DNA of 33,689 bases from contig NZ_BJWY01000084.1 of NCBI RefSeq assembly GCF_007990715.1, positions 1 to 33,689 on the forward strand, written 5' to 3'. Positions 16,275 to 24,536 of the stretch are shown here, in pieces. The translations under genes were made by a program, and so were the position numbers. Positions within the stretch are counted from its first letter, which is position 1. The number at the start of each line of letters is the position of its first letter. This stretch comes from Nocardia seriolae NBRC 15557 (GTDB lineage: Bacteria > Actinomycetota > Actinomycetes > Mycobacteriales > Mycobacteriaceae). The notes under the pieces were generated by a model that was not told where the DNA came from, did no database searches, and saw only the letters and a list, made by a program, of their open reading frames with translations.

Positions 16275-17435
16275 ATGTCCCGACTCTTCCCCGATTACCG
16301 TCCCACCTGGGAGACCGAGCAGCACCGCGAGCTGCGCAAGCATGCTGCGGAGTTCTTCGCCAAGGAGATTCCGCCCAACCGCGAGCGGTGGAATCGCGAA
16401 CATCAGGTCGACCGCGAATTCTGGAACAAGGCCGGTGACGCCGGGCTGCTCGGGCTGGACCTGCCCGAGGAATTCGGCGGCGCGGCAGGCGATTTCGGGT
16501 TGCAGGCGGTGGTGCAGGAGGAGCTGGTCTACGCCCACGACAATGCGTTCGGCTTCTCGGTGCACTCGCCGATCGTGTCGCACTACGTCTACAACTACGG
16601 CAACGAAGAACAACGCGCGAAGTGGCTGCCCGGCATCATCAGCGGTGAGCTGGTGCTGGCCATCGCCATGACCGAGCCGGGCACCGGGTCCGACCTGCAG
16701 TCGGTGCGCACCACCGCGATCCGCGAGGGCGACCACTACGTCATCAACGGCTCGAAGACGTTCATCTCCAATGACACCCACTGCGATCTGCTGGTGATCG
16801 TGGCCAAGACCGATCCGTCCCAGGGCGCGGCCGGTGTCTCCCTGATCGTGGCCGAGACCAAGGATCTGCCCGGCTTCGAGCGCGGGCGGGTGCTGGAGAA
16901 GATGGGCCAGCACGGCCAGGACACCCGGGAGCTGTTCTTCTCCGATATGCGGGTGCCCGTGGCGAATCTGCTCGGCGCGCAGGAGGGTCTGGGCTTCTAC
17001 CAGCTCATGGAGCAGCTGGCGCGGGAGCGGCTGATCATCGCCAGCCTGTGCTCGGCACTGGCCGAGGCCGCAGTGCTCGAGGCGCTGAAGTACTCCAGGG
17101 AACGCGAGGCGTTCGGGCGTCCGATCGGCAAGTTCCAGCACAACGCGTTCACCCTGGCCGAGGTCAAGACCGAGGCGCTGGCTATCAAAACCCTGGTGGA
17201 CTACGCGATTCAGCAGTACATCGACGGCACGAACGACCCGTCGACCGCGTCCATGGCCAAGCTGTTCGCCGCCGAGACCGCCGACAAGGTGGTCGACAAG
17301 TGCCTGCAGCTCTTCGGCGGCTACGGCTACATGATGGAGTACCCGATCGCGAGCATGTACGTCGGTTCCCGCGTCAACCGCATCTACGGTGGCACCAGCG
17401 AGATCATGAAGGAAATCATCTCCCGCTCGCTGTAG
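16275..17435 (+). CDS. Acyl-CoA dehydrogenase
   Basis: A 386-residue flavoprotein that introduces a C2-C3 double bond into acyl-CoA. The start at 16275 follows AGAGGTAAC, 12 bases after the CoA-transferase stop. Signature motifs are AMTEPGTGSDLQSVRTTA (131-148, FAD/substrate loop), REAFGRPIGKFQHNAF (about 277-292) and QLFGGYGYMMEYP. The C-terminal motif reads RIYGGTSEIMKEI: the position of the usual catalytic Glu of medium-chain enzymes is Gly, while Glu251 in LARERLIIAS sits where isovaleryl- and long-chain enzymes keep their base. That suggests a branched- or long-chain acyl substrate. Cotranscribed with the CoA transferase and probably under the divergent TetR. Intact. Confidence 0.94.
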   Translation: MSRLFPDYRPTWETEQHRELRKHAAEFFAKEIPPNRERWNREHQVDREFWNKAGDAGLLGLDLPEEFGGAAGDFGLQAVVQEELVYAHDNAFGFSVHSPIVSHYVYNYGNEEQRAKWLPGIISGELVLAIAMTEPGTGSDLQSVRTTAIREGDHYVINGSKTFISNDTHCDLLVIVAKTDPSQGAAGVSLIVAETKDLPGFERGRVLEKMGQHGQDTRELFFSDMRVPVANLLGAQEGLGFYQLMEQLARERLIIASLCSALAEAAVLEALKYSREREAFGRPIGKFQHNAFTLAEVKTEALAIKTLVDYAIQQYIDGTNDPSTASMAKLFAAETADKVVDKCLQLFGGYGYMMEYPIASMYVGSRVNRIYGGTSEIMKEIISRSL

Positions 17436-17493
17436 CCCGAAGGACGTTCGTCACGGGCGACCCGGGCGGGCGACGGGGGAGCCGGATCGTGGT

Positions 17494-18090
17494 TCAGTGG
17501 TGACGTAGGCCGGACAGTGCCAGGTGCACGAGTCTGGTTATCGCAGCTTCGGATTCGGCGTCGCGGGCGGCGGCGAGGGCGTACAGGCAGAAGGCGGCCA
17601 GTTCGGGGGGCGGGATGTCGTCGCGGAGGGTGCCGGTCTCGACGCCCTCCGCGATGAGGCTGCTGACGATTTCGCGCAATTGGCGCTGCGCTTCGGCGAT
17701 CTGAGGGTCGGGGTGCAGGAAGCGGACGAGTTCGGCGTCGTGGTTGCCGGTCTGCTGAGCGATGTGGGCGTAGGCCGTGAGGACGGCGGTGAGTCGCTCG
17801 TTCGAATCGCCTACGCCGTCACGCACATCGGCGAGTTGGCGCAGGTGCTCGTGGATGCGGCGGCCGTGCCAGGCGTGCAGGATCGATTCCACATCGGGGA
17901 AGTACTTGTACAGCGTGGCGCGGCCGATGCCGGTGCGCTCGGCGATCTGGGCCATGGTGACCGCCCGCAGGCCGAGCTCGAACACCAGCGCCGCGGTGGT
18001 GGCCATGATCGCGTCGCGCACCTGGACGCGATGCGACTCGATTGTCTCGTTCCACAGCTTCGGCACACGCCCACCGTACATGACGCCCAT
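17494..18090 (-). CDS. TetR family transcriptional regulator
   Basis: A 198-residue TetR-type protein; the helix-turn-helix reads MAQIAERTGIGRATLYKYF. The C-terminal half fits the TetR_C domain types that bind small hydrophobic ligands, without diagnostic residues. ATG 18090 or the ATG three codons later could be the start. It diverges from a class I methyltransferase gene at 18169, its most likely target. Confidence 0.9.
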   Translation of the reverse strand: MGVMYGGRVPKLWNETIESHRVQVRDAIMATTAALVFELGLRAVTMAQIAERTGIGRATLYKYFPDVESILHAWHGRRIHEHLRQLADVRDGVGDSNERLTAVLTAYAHIAQQTGNHDAELVRFLHPDPQIAEAQRQLREIVSSLIAEGVETGTLRDDIPPPELAAFCLYALAAARDAESEAAITRLVHLALSGLRHH

Positions 18091-18168
18091 GGTGAATACA
18101 TCAACCCTCGACTGGAGACGCCGTGTATCGATAAATTCGGTTCAGTGCCGATCAGATGGGAGCACCCC

Positions 18169-18789
18169 ATGTACGTACCCGGTCATTCCCCGCATCCGGA
18201 TCACTCGGCGACCGGAGCCGATGACCTCTACGCGACCAAACCACCCTGGGATATCGATCGGCCGCAACCGGCCCTGCTGGCGCTCGCGCGGGCGGGCGAG
18301 CTGCGCGGTCGGGTGCTCGATATCGGTTGCGGCACAGGCGAACACGCATTGCCGGCGGCCATGCAGGGGCATGACGCGGTGGGCGTGGATCAGTCGGAGG
18401 CCGCCCTGGAAACCGCCCGGGCCAAGGCCCGGGACCGAGGGCTGACCGTACGATTCATCCGCCATGACGCCTGCCGGCTGGGCGAGCTCGCGGAGCGCTT
18501 CGACACGGTGCTGGACTGCGGGCTGTTCCACATCTTCGACGGCTCGGCCCGCGCGGCCTGTGTCGACAGCCTGCGCGCCGCGATCACACCCGGCGGCCGG
18601 TATCTCATGGTGGGTTTCAGCGACCCCGAGACCGGAACCTGGGGCCCGCGCCGGTTGAGCCGCACCGAGATCACCGAGGCGTTCGGCGACGGCTGGCACG
18701 TCGATTCCATCGAACCGACCGAGCTGGAGATCATCCCGCCCCCCAGGCCGGGTCGCCGCCTGGCTCGTGCGCGTGACCAAAGGCGGTGA
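18169..18789 (+). CDS. Class I SAM-dependent methyltransferase (probable frameshift near the end)
   Basis: The 206-residue reading frame has the Rossmann methyltransferase core: motif I VLDIGCGTGEHALPA at about 49-63 and VGVDQSEAALETARAKA for the acidic ribose contact. The ATG at 18169 follows GGGA. The last 15 residues are arginine-rich and unlike the family. Dropping one C from the run at 18739-18744 instead gives PPPGRVAAWLVRVTKGG and a stop at 18808, the usual hydrophobic final strand. The true gene therefore likely ends at 18808, overlapping the DUF2218 gene. Substrate unknown; relatives include thiol and small-molecule methyltransferases. Confidence 0.85.
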   Translation: MYVPGHSPHPDHSATGADDLYATKPPWDIDRPQPALLALARAGELRGRVLDIGCGTGEHALPAAMQGHDAVGVDQSEAALETARAKARDRGLTVRFIRHDACRLGELAERFDTVLDCGLFHIFDGSARAACVDSLRAAITPGGRYLMVGFSDPETGTWGPRRLSRTEITEAFGDGWHVDSIEPTELEIIPPPRPGRRLARARDQRR

Positions 18790-18794
18790 ACCCG

Positions 18795-19208
18795 ATGCCG
18801 AGCAGTGAAGCGCGCATCTCCACCGACCGCCCCGCACGCTACCTCGCACAATTCTGCAAGCATGCCGCGGCCATGGCCGACACCATGAACGGTGCTCGCG
18901 CACACCGATTCCGGCCCCACGGCGGCACGGGCGAGCACGAGCCCGCACATCAGGTTGCCGCGCGCGGAGAATTGACCGTGCGCGCCGCATCCGAGGGCAA
19001 CGACGGCACCGTCGAATTCACCCCGTGGGGCCGCGCCGCCCTGCACGCCGACGCCACGACGCTGACGATCCGCATCGACGCCACGGGGCAGGACGAACTG
19101 CGACGAATCCAGGAGCTCATCACCGACGACCTGAACAGATTCACCCGCCGGCAACTCGACATCGACTGGCTGCGTATCGATTCCGGAACCACCCGGGCAT
19201 TCGAATGA
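18795..19208 (+). CDS. DUF2218 domain protein
   Basis: About 137 residues from ATG 18795, preceded by AAAGGCGG; GTG 18786 is an alternative. The opening SEARISTDRPARYLAQFCKH and the segments GTVEFTPWGRAALHADATTL and RIDATGQDELRRIQELITDD are characteristic of DUF2218 proteins, which have no known biochemical function and are often near iron- or siderophore-related and regulatory genes. It probably overlaps the corrected end of the methyltransferase gene, so both are likely cotranscribed. Apparently intact. Confidence 0.85.
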   Translation: MPSSEARISTDRPARYLAQFCKHAAAMADTMNGARAHRFRPHGGTGEHEPAHQVAARGELTVRAASEGNDGTVEFTPWGRAALHADATTLTIRIDATGQDELRRIQELITDDLNRFTRRQLDIDWLRIDSGTTRAFE

Positions 19209-19391
19209 GCCACCTCGGATAGAAACCGCGTATCCGGACTACCCCGATTCTGGTCGTCGCGGTCATCCTCGCGATGCTCGCAATCCACGCCGGACTCGGC
19301 GGACTCGTCGTGACCCAGTGGCGTTGGTCGGTGGGCGCGGTGGCCGCAGTCGCGGTCGCGAAGGTCGCGATAATCCTGGGGCACGGGCGGG
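19205..19391 (+). pseudogene. Possible small membrane protein interrupted by an amber codon
   Basis: An ATG at 19205 overlaps the DUF2218 stop as ATGA, but after five codons the frame hits TAG at 19220-19222. Reading past it gives KPRIRTTPILVVAVILAMLA, then WRWSVGAVAAVAVAKVAIIL: two plausible transmembrane helices. Downstream the frame runs into the antisense of a convergent methyltransferase gene. This looks like a coupled small membrane protein spoiled by a nonsense change and a lost end. I do not recognise the family; chance cannot be excluded. Confidence 0.3.
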
Positions 19392-20183
19392 CTACGGTTT
19401 TCGGGCCACACCGCAGTAGCAGGAGACCTTGGCGTCGAACGACGGTGAGATGGCGGCGGACTCCATCAGATGCCAGCGATGCGGTGGCACGATTCCGGGG
19501 GCGACCAGGTCCAGGCCGGTGAACCAGGAGGTGACCTCCTGGCGGGTACGCACCAGGGCGGGCAGTTTGCGGATGCGGTAGACCTCTTGGGCGGCCCGCA
19601 CCTGCTCGGGGGCGAAATCGGCGGTGATGGTGCAGATTACGAGGTGGGAGCCGGGGGCCAGGGCGTCGAGGAAGGTCTTCACGATCTGGTCGACGCTGAG
19701 CTCGACGAAGTGCAGCAGCGCGATCATGCTCAGTCCGACCGGCCGGGACAGGTCGAGGGAGCCGAGCAGCTCGGGGTCGCGCAGGATGGCATCCGGGTCG
19801 GTGACGTCGCCCTCGATATAGGTTGTCGCGCCCTGCTCGCTGCCCGTCATGAGCGCCCGGGCGTGGGCCAGGACCAGTGGATCGTTGTCGACGTAGACCA
19901 CCCGGGCGTCGGGAGCGACCTGCTGGGCGATCTGGTGCAGATTGGGCTCGGTCGGGATGCCGGTGCCGATATCGAGGAACTGCCGGATCCCGGCCTCGGC
20001 CAGGAACCGGGTGCTGCGATGCATGAACCGGCGGTTGACCCGGGCCGCGATCCGAATATCGGGCCAGGCGCGCAGAATTTCCTCCGCGGCCTGCCGATCC
20101 GCCTCGTAGTTGTCCTTGCCGCCGAGGAAGTAGTCGTAAATGCGTGAGGTGTGCGGCTGTTCGACCGGGGTCTCTCCGTCCAT
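19392..20183 (-). CDS. SAM-dependent methyltransferase, DUF574 family
   Basis: A 263-residue protein from ATG 20183. The early signature RIYDYFLGGKDNYEADR (14-30), QFLDIGTGIPTEPNLHQIAQ (69-88) and ARVVYVDNDPLVLAHARALM identify the DUF574/PF04672 family, abundant in actinobacteria and structurally SAM-dependent methyltransferases. The substrate is unknown. A longer reading to 20477 exists but crosses non-conserved sequence. It diverges from a TetR gene at 20390 across about 200 bp. Confidence 0.9.
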   Translation of the reverse strand: MDGETPVEQPHTSRIYDYFLGGKDNYEADRQAAEEILRAWPDIRIAARVNRRFMHRSTRFLAEAGIRQFLDIGTGIPTEPNLHQIAQQVAPDARVVYVDNDPLVLAHARALMTGSEQGATTYIEGDVTDPDAILRDPELLGSLDLSRPVGLSMIALLHFVELSVDQIVKTFLDALAPGSHLVICTITADFAPEQVRAAQEVYRIRKLPALVRTRQEVTSWFTGLDLVAPGIVPPHRWHLMESAAISPSFDAKVSCYCGVARKP

Positions 20184-20344
20184 CCCATCACCGTTCAATC
20201 GCCGATCGACCACGGACTCCCTCGAACAGGCTAGTCCGTCCGCCCGTCCGACCGAGGGGTTTCGTCCGGTTGACCGTCGCTCGCCGGTACCTACCTCGTG
20301 CGGCCGGATCCGTGGTGGCTGCGGATTCGAGTCGAGGAAATCAC

Positions 20345-20383
20345 TGGAACACGCTTGTGATGAATACAGAGCCGTTCCATACT
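20345..20383 (+). promoter_or_regulatory. Promoter and inverted repeat giving a leaderless TetR transcript
   Basis: TTGTGA (20355-20360), a 17-bp spacer and CATACT (20378-20383) resemble a housekeeping promoter whose start would fall on the GTG at 20390, implying leaderless mRNA. Inverted repeats TGGAAC (20345-20350) and GTTCCA (20374-20379) bracket it and could be the autoregulatory operator. Confidence 0.4.
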
Positions 20384-20389
20384 TGATGG

Positions 20390-21013
20390 GTGACCACGCC
20401 CGGGCCTCGCCGATACGAATCGCCGCTACGGCGGGAATTGGCTTCCCGGACACGGCAATCCGTGCTCGAGGTCGCATCGCGACTGTTCATGGAACGGGGA
20501 TGGGAAGGCACGTCCATGCGTGACATCGCGCGCGCGGCGGGATGTTCGGTGGAGACGGTCTATTCCGTCGGCAACAAGGTCCTGCTGCTGAAAACGGTGC
20601 TCGACATCGCCGTCGTCGGCGACGACGCGGCGGTGAGCCTCGACGACCGTCCAGGGTTCGACGTGGGCGAGGGCGGCCTCGCCGTACGCGCCGCGACTAT
20701 GGCCGAGGTCTTCGCCTCGATCTATCGGCGCACCGCGGACCTGCGCCGGATACTCGACATCGCGGCGCAGACGAACTCCGAACTGGCCGCGCTCGATGCG
20801 AAATGCCGTAGCGACGAACGCATCTCGCGCACCGCGCTGGTGGCGGCCGCAGCCCGGCGGCCACTGACCGACCTCGAGGCCGATGCGGTCCAGGCGGTGT
20901 TCAGCAACGAGGTCTACCGCCTGTTCACCACGGTGACGGGGTGGTCACACGAGCAGTACCGAGGCTGGGCGGCCGACGCGATTGTGCGGCTGCTCGAACT
21001 GCACGAGGAGTAG
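20390..21013 (+). CDS. TetR family transcriptional regulator
   Basis: A 207-residue TetR-type protein; the helix-turn-helix region is SMRDIARAAGCSVETVYSVG. The GTG at 20390 has no good ribosome binding site, consistent with a leaderless start. The hemerythrin-domain gene begins 8 bases after its stop, so the two are probably cotranscribed and this regulator may control the hemerythrin gene, the divergent DUF574 methyltransferase, or both. Confidence 0.9.
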   Translation: MTTPGPRRYESPLRRELASRTRQSVLEVASRLFMERGWEGTSMRDIARAAGCSVETVYSVGNKVLLLKTVLDIAVVGDDAAVSLDDRPGFDVGEGGLAVRAATMAEVFASIYRRTADLRRILDIAAQTNSELAALDAKCRSDERISRTALVAAAARRPLTDLEADAVQAVFSNEVYRLFTTVTGWSHEQYRGWAADAIVRLLELHEE

Positions 21014-21021
21014 AGAATGCC

Positions 21022-22150
21022 ATGACCGCCGTCACCGGCCTCGCCGGACCCGCGGACACCCGCGTCATGCACGTCGTCCACACGGCGCTGCGACGCGACT
21101 TGACCAGAACCACCGAGACACTCACCACCGACCCACCGCCCTTCCCGGCCCAGCGCATCGCGCTCGCCGCGCATCTCGACTGGATGATGCACTTCCTGCA
21201 CCAGCACCACCGTTCCGAGGACGAGCACCTCTACCCGCTGGTGCGCGGACGCAATGCCGAGGCGCACAGCCTGCTCGATCGGATGCACGCCGACCATCGA
21301 TCCGTCGATCCGGCAATGGATTCCCTGCGGACCGCCGCCCGGGCGTATCGCGATTCCGACGACGCGCGCGGCGAGTTGATCGCCGCGATCGACCGATGGA
21401 GCGCGGTGCTGCTGCCGCATCTGGATCGTGAGGAGACCGAGATGATGCCGATCGTCTCGGCCACGATCACCGAAGCCGAATGGCGGCACTGGAATACCGA
21501 GTACAACGTCAAACCGCTCGGGCCGATCGAGGTCTTCGACGAGGGCCTGTTCATCATCGACGACGCACCGGCCCGCGATCACGGGGTTGATTCCCGCGGT
21601 TCCACGCTGGGTGATGCTGCACGTGATGAGCGCCCGCTATCGCCGCTCCGCGTTCCGGCGCTGGCGCACCGCCCGGTTCTCGCCCCTGCGTTCATCATTG
21701 GGCGGCCGACACGAGGTGCACACCCGCGCCGCGCCGGAGGCGGTGTGGCAGGTACTGGCCGAGGTCACCCGCATCGGTGAATGGAGCCACGAATGCCTGC
21801 GCGCCGAATGGCTCGACGGCGCAACCGCACCCGCCGTCCGCGCCCGCTTCCGCGGCCACAGCCGATCCGGTTTCATGCGCTGGAGCCGCGTGTGCGAATT
21901 CACCGTCGTCGACCCACCCCACGAACTGGTGTGGATCACCCACGGCGGCATCTACGGCGACACCACCGAATGGCGATTCCGGTTGGAACCCCGCGAATCC
22001 GGCACCCGCATCGTGCAGCAATACCGCGTGCTCAGCCTGCCGGTCTGGTTCGACCGCCTGGTCCACCTGACGGTTCCCGCCCACCACGACCGCGACCCCG
22101 CGCTGCAAAGCGACCTGGTCCGGCTCGCCGACCTGTGCTCGGAGGGGTAG
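21022..22150 (+). pseudogene. Hemerythrin domain-SRPBCC protein, frameshifted
   Basis: The frame from ATG 21022 encodes a hemerythrin-like four-helix domain: candidate diiron ligands are His20, His60-His63 with Glu66/Glu68 (HFLHQHHRSEDEH), His92 and His133 with Glu138 (LPHLDREETEMM). The frame breaks in a G run at 21583-21586; removing one G continues as HGLIPAVPRWVMLHVMSARY, a typical hemerythrin tail. It then runs on without a stop into an SRPBCC/polyketide-cyclase-like domain (VWQVLAEVTRIGEWSHECLR to the stop at 22150). The corrected protein would be about 375 residues: an oxygen- or NO-binding module joined to a hydrophobic-ligand module. As read, it is two fragments. The single surplus G may be a sequence error. 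Confidence 0.75.
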
Positions 22151-22184
22151 TACAGGTCGGACCGGGTTCGGCGACCGGCTCTTT

Positions 22185-22223
22185 CGACAGCACTCGACCG
22201 TCAGGGCGTGTCGAGTGCTGTCG
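22185..22223. terminator. Perfect 14-bp hairpin between convergent genes
   Basis: CGACAGCACTCGAC (22185-22198) is perfectly complementary to 22210-22223 across an 11-base loop. It overlaps the last codons of the minus-strand hypothetical gene and can terminate transcripts from both sides. Confidence 0.65.
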
Positions 22224-22587
22224 CCGGGACGCCGTATGGGAGGAAGCGGACTCGGCGGCGTTCGTCGGTGTTGTCGCGATGGGCGCGCAGGGCCTCGAGT
22301 TCGGTGGGGAAGACCTGTTCGACTCTGGCTCCACCGGTATCGTCGACGGTGTAGATGACCCAGACGCCGCTGCCGGTCTCACCGGTGGTCTGGGCCTCCG
22401 GTTTCGGCGCTCGCGTGCGCTCCGGCTGGACGAACTGACCCAGCAGCGAGGTCAGGGTGGTGGCCAGGCTGGCGCGATCGATGTACTCGCCGACCTTTCC
22501 GAGCAGGTCGCCCAATTCGATTCCGGCCTCGCGCAGTATGCGTTCGAGTTCTTCGGGGTCCATTCCGAAAGGCCGGTCGGATGCCAT
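22201..22587 (-). CDS. Hypothetical protein
   Basis: A 128-residue soluble protein from ATG 22587, chosen for the AAGGAG eight bases upstream. It begins MASDRPFGMDPEELERILRE, an acidic helical segment, followed by a Pro/Thr-rich linker and a second part (GVWVIYTVDDTGGARVEQVF, then PTELEALRAHRDN) with beta-strand and helix character. I do not recognise a family. It is divergent from the ABC1-type kinase gene. Confidence 0.8.
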   Translation of the reverse strand: MASDRPFGMDPEELERILREAGIELGDLLGKVGEYIDRASLATTLTSLLGQFVQPERTRAPKPEAQTTGETGSGVWVIYTVDDTGGARVEQVFPTELEALRAHRDNTDERRRVRFLPYGVPATALDTP

Positions 22588-22689
22588 CGCGATGCTCCTT
22601 GGAGACGAATGCGGTGCTACGCCTTCAGTGTCCTCGCGCCAGCCCGGCTTCGCCACGTCGGAGGGGCGCCGGTCGCGCGTAACGGTTCC

Positions 22690-22718
22690 TTGACGGCACG
22701 ATCGTCCCGTCTGACACT
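22690..22718 (+). promoter_or_regulatory. Candidate promoter for a leaderless ABC1 kinase transcript
   Basis: TTGACG (22690-22695), 17 bp, then GACACT (22713-22718) place the transcription start on the GTG at 22725. No ribosome binding site precedes that GTG, which supports a leaderless message. Confidence 0.35.
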
Positions 22719-22724
22719 GATTGG

Positions 22725-24065
22725 GTGGTGGGGATACGGCGTCTCGGCGTCAAGCGGACCGCGAAATTGGCGGCGCTTCCGATGAGCATTATGGCCAAAC
22801 GTGCTGCGGCACTGAGCAAGCGGATCGTCACGGGGGCCGAGCGGGGCGAACTCGACGAACGGCTCATGGTCGAGGCCGCCGAACAGGTTTTCGCGGTGCT
22901 CGGTGAGCTCAAGGGCGGCGCGATGAAGATCGGGCAGGCATTGAGCGTGATGGAGGTGGCGGTGCCGCCGCAGTTCGCGGATCGCTACCGCGCGGCACTG
23001 GTGCGGCTGCAGGAGCAGGCGCCGCCGATGCCCGTCGAGTCGGTGCACCGGATGCTCGACCAGCAGCTCGGTACCCGCTGGCCGGACCGGTTCGCCGAAT
23101 TCGACGAAACGCCGGTCGCCGCCGCCAGCATCGGGCAGGTGCATCGCGCGGTGTGGGCGGATGGCCGGCCCGTCGCGGTCAAGGTCCAGTACCCGGGCGC
23201 GGACGAGGCGCTGCGCGCGGATCTGAAATCGGCGAAACTGTTCGCCCGGGCCTTTTCCGCGATGGTGCCGGGTATCGATGCCAAGGCGCTCATCCAGGAG
23301 TTCATCGATCGGACCGACGATGAGCTCGACTACCGGATCGAGGCCGGATATCAGCGGGCCTTCGCCCGGGCGCTCGGGCCGCACGATCCGAAGTTCTTCG
23401 TACCCAGGGTGATCGCCTCCGCGCCGAAGGTCTTGATCACCGAGTGGATGGCGGGCAGGTCGCTCGCGGCGATCATCGCCGACGGCTCCCTCGCCGAGCG
23501 CGATCGTGCCGGTCAGTTGTTCGCGGAATTCCTGCTGTCCTCGCCCCGCCGAATCGGCTACCTGCACGCCGACCCGCATCCGGGGAACTTCCGCCTGCTG
23601 GCCGACAACCGTTTGGGCGTGGTCGATTTCGGCGCCGTCACCCCGACGCCCGACGGCCTCCCGGCGGTCGGCGCGCTGATCCGCTGTGTGCTCGACGACG
23701 ATTACGACGGATTGACCCGGGCGGCAATCGAGGCCGGGTTCGTCAAAGCGGGCGCCGACCTCGAAATGGAGCCCCTGCGACGTGAATTCGGCCCGCTGGC
23801 GCACCTGGGCCGGAGCGAGAACTTCCGCTTCACCCGCGAGCTGGTGCAGGGTCAGGTCGGCCGGTCGACCGATATGGACAACTTCTCGGTGAGCAATCTG
23901 TTCGCCTTCACCCTGCCCGCCGATCGCCCGGACCTGTTCATCCTGGGCCGGGTATTCGGCGGCATGATCGGGGTCTGCGCGCAGCTCGAGGCCGAAGGCC
24001 CCTTCTACGGCCTGCTCGAACAATGGCTGCCGGGCTTCGCCGAGGACGAGGAGAATTCGGCATAG
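22725..24065 (+). CDS. ABC1/AarF (UbiB-type) atypical kinase
   Basis: A 446-residue member of the ABC1/UbiB family of kinase-like ATPases, linked in other organisms to isoprenoid-quinone or lipid metabolism. Family motifs are complete: KIGQ (68-71), the alanine-rich nucleotide loop AAASIGQ (132-138), Lys153 in VAVKVQYPG, HADPHPGN (281-288) and the DFG-like VVDFGAV (Asp301). Actinobacterial members act on unknown substrates. The start is either of two adjacent GTG codons (22725 or 22728). No transmembrane helix is evident, although relatives are often membrane-associated. Monocistronic, convergent with a small hypothetical gene. Confidence 0.92.
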   Translation: MVGIRRLGVKRTAKLAALPMSIMAKRAAALSKRIVTGAERGELDERLMVEAAEQVFAVLGELKGGAMKIGQALSVMEVAVPPQFADRYRAALVRLQEQAPPMPVESVHRMLDQQLGTRWPDRFAEFDETPVAAASIGQVHRAVWADGRPVAVKVQYPGADEALRADLKSAKLFARAFSAMVPGIDAKALIQEFIDRTDDELDYRIEAGYQRAFARALGPHDPKFFVPRVIASAPKVLITEWMAGRSLAAIIADGSLAERDRAGQLFAEFLLSSPRRIGYLHADPHPGNFRLLADNRLGVVDFGAVTPTPDGLPAVGALIRCVLDDDYDGLTRAAIEAGFVKAGADLEMEPLRREFGPLAHLGRSENFRFTRELVQGQVGRSTDMDNFSVSNLFAFTLPADRPDLFILGRVFGGMIGVCAQLEAEGPFYGLLEQWLPGFAEDEENSA

Positions 24066-24066
24066 C

Positions 24067-24100
24067 CCGAAGCAATTCCGCGCTGCGCGACCGACTTCGG
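24067..24100. terminator. Weak hairpin after the ABC1 kinase gene
   Basis: CCGAAG (24067-24072) pairs with CTTCGG (24095-24100) around a GC-rich 22-base loop, in the gap to the convergent hypothetical gene. Confidence 0.35.
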
Positions 24101-24102
24101 CG

Positions 24103-24303
24103 CTACGCGAACATTCCGGGGTTCGCCGCCACCGCCCGGCGCAGGGTGGGGCGATTGGCGCGGTAGGCGTCCACCACCGTGGCCAGCTCGTGCGGACTCG
24201 CGCCGTGCATGATGGGGTTCCGGTAGTAATCGCCGATAGTCCAACGAAGTTCTAGTAGCGCCTGGTCAGCCGCCGGTGCGGCGATCTGCCGTGCCAGCGC
24301 CAC
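24103..24303 (-). CDS. Small hypothetical protein
   Basis: A 66-residue protein from GTG 24303 (VALARQIAAPAADQALLELR, ending AVAANPGMFA). The codon pattern is regular. The open frame continues upstream to about 24398 without a usable start; the residues before the GTG (PKLGPRQ) faintly recall the linker before a recombinase helix-turn-helix. It may be a complete small protein or the tail of a broken one. No family recognised and no good ribosome binding site. Confidence 0.4.
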   Translation of the reverse strand: MALARQIAAPAADQALLELRWTIGDYYRNPIMHGASPHELATVVDAYRANRPTLRRAVAANPGMFA

Positions 24304-24536
24304 CTGCCGTGGTCCGAGTTTGGGTTGTACACGGCAACCGATACAAACCCGGCCTGCGGAAACCTGCTGCAGCCGAACATGTCTCGTGAACGTTCGTTAT
24401 CGACACGAGCTGTTCGTCGATGCGGGCAGTCGTCAGGGCGGTCGGCGGCTGGGTGCGTCGAGGTGACGTGGGTCCCTTGGTGAGGGTGACTTCGTCCTCG
24501 TTCGGCGAGGGCGAGTGGTTCGTAGATTTGGTGGGT

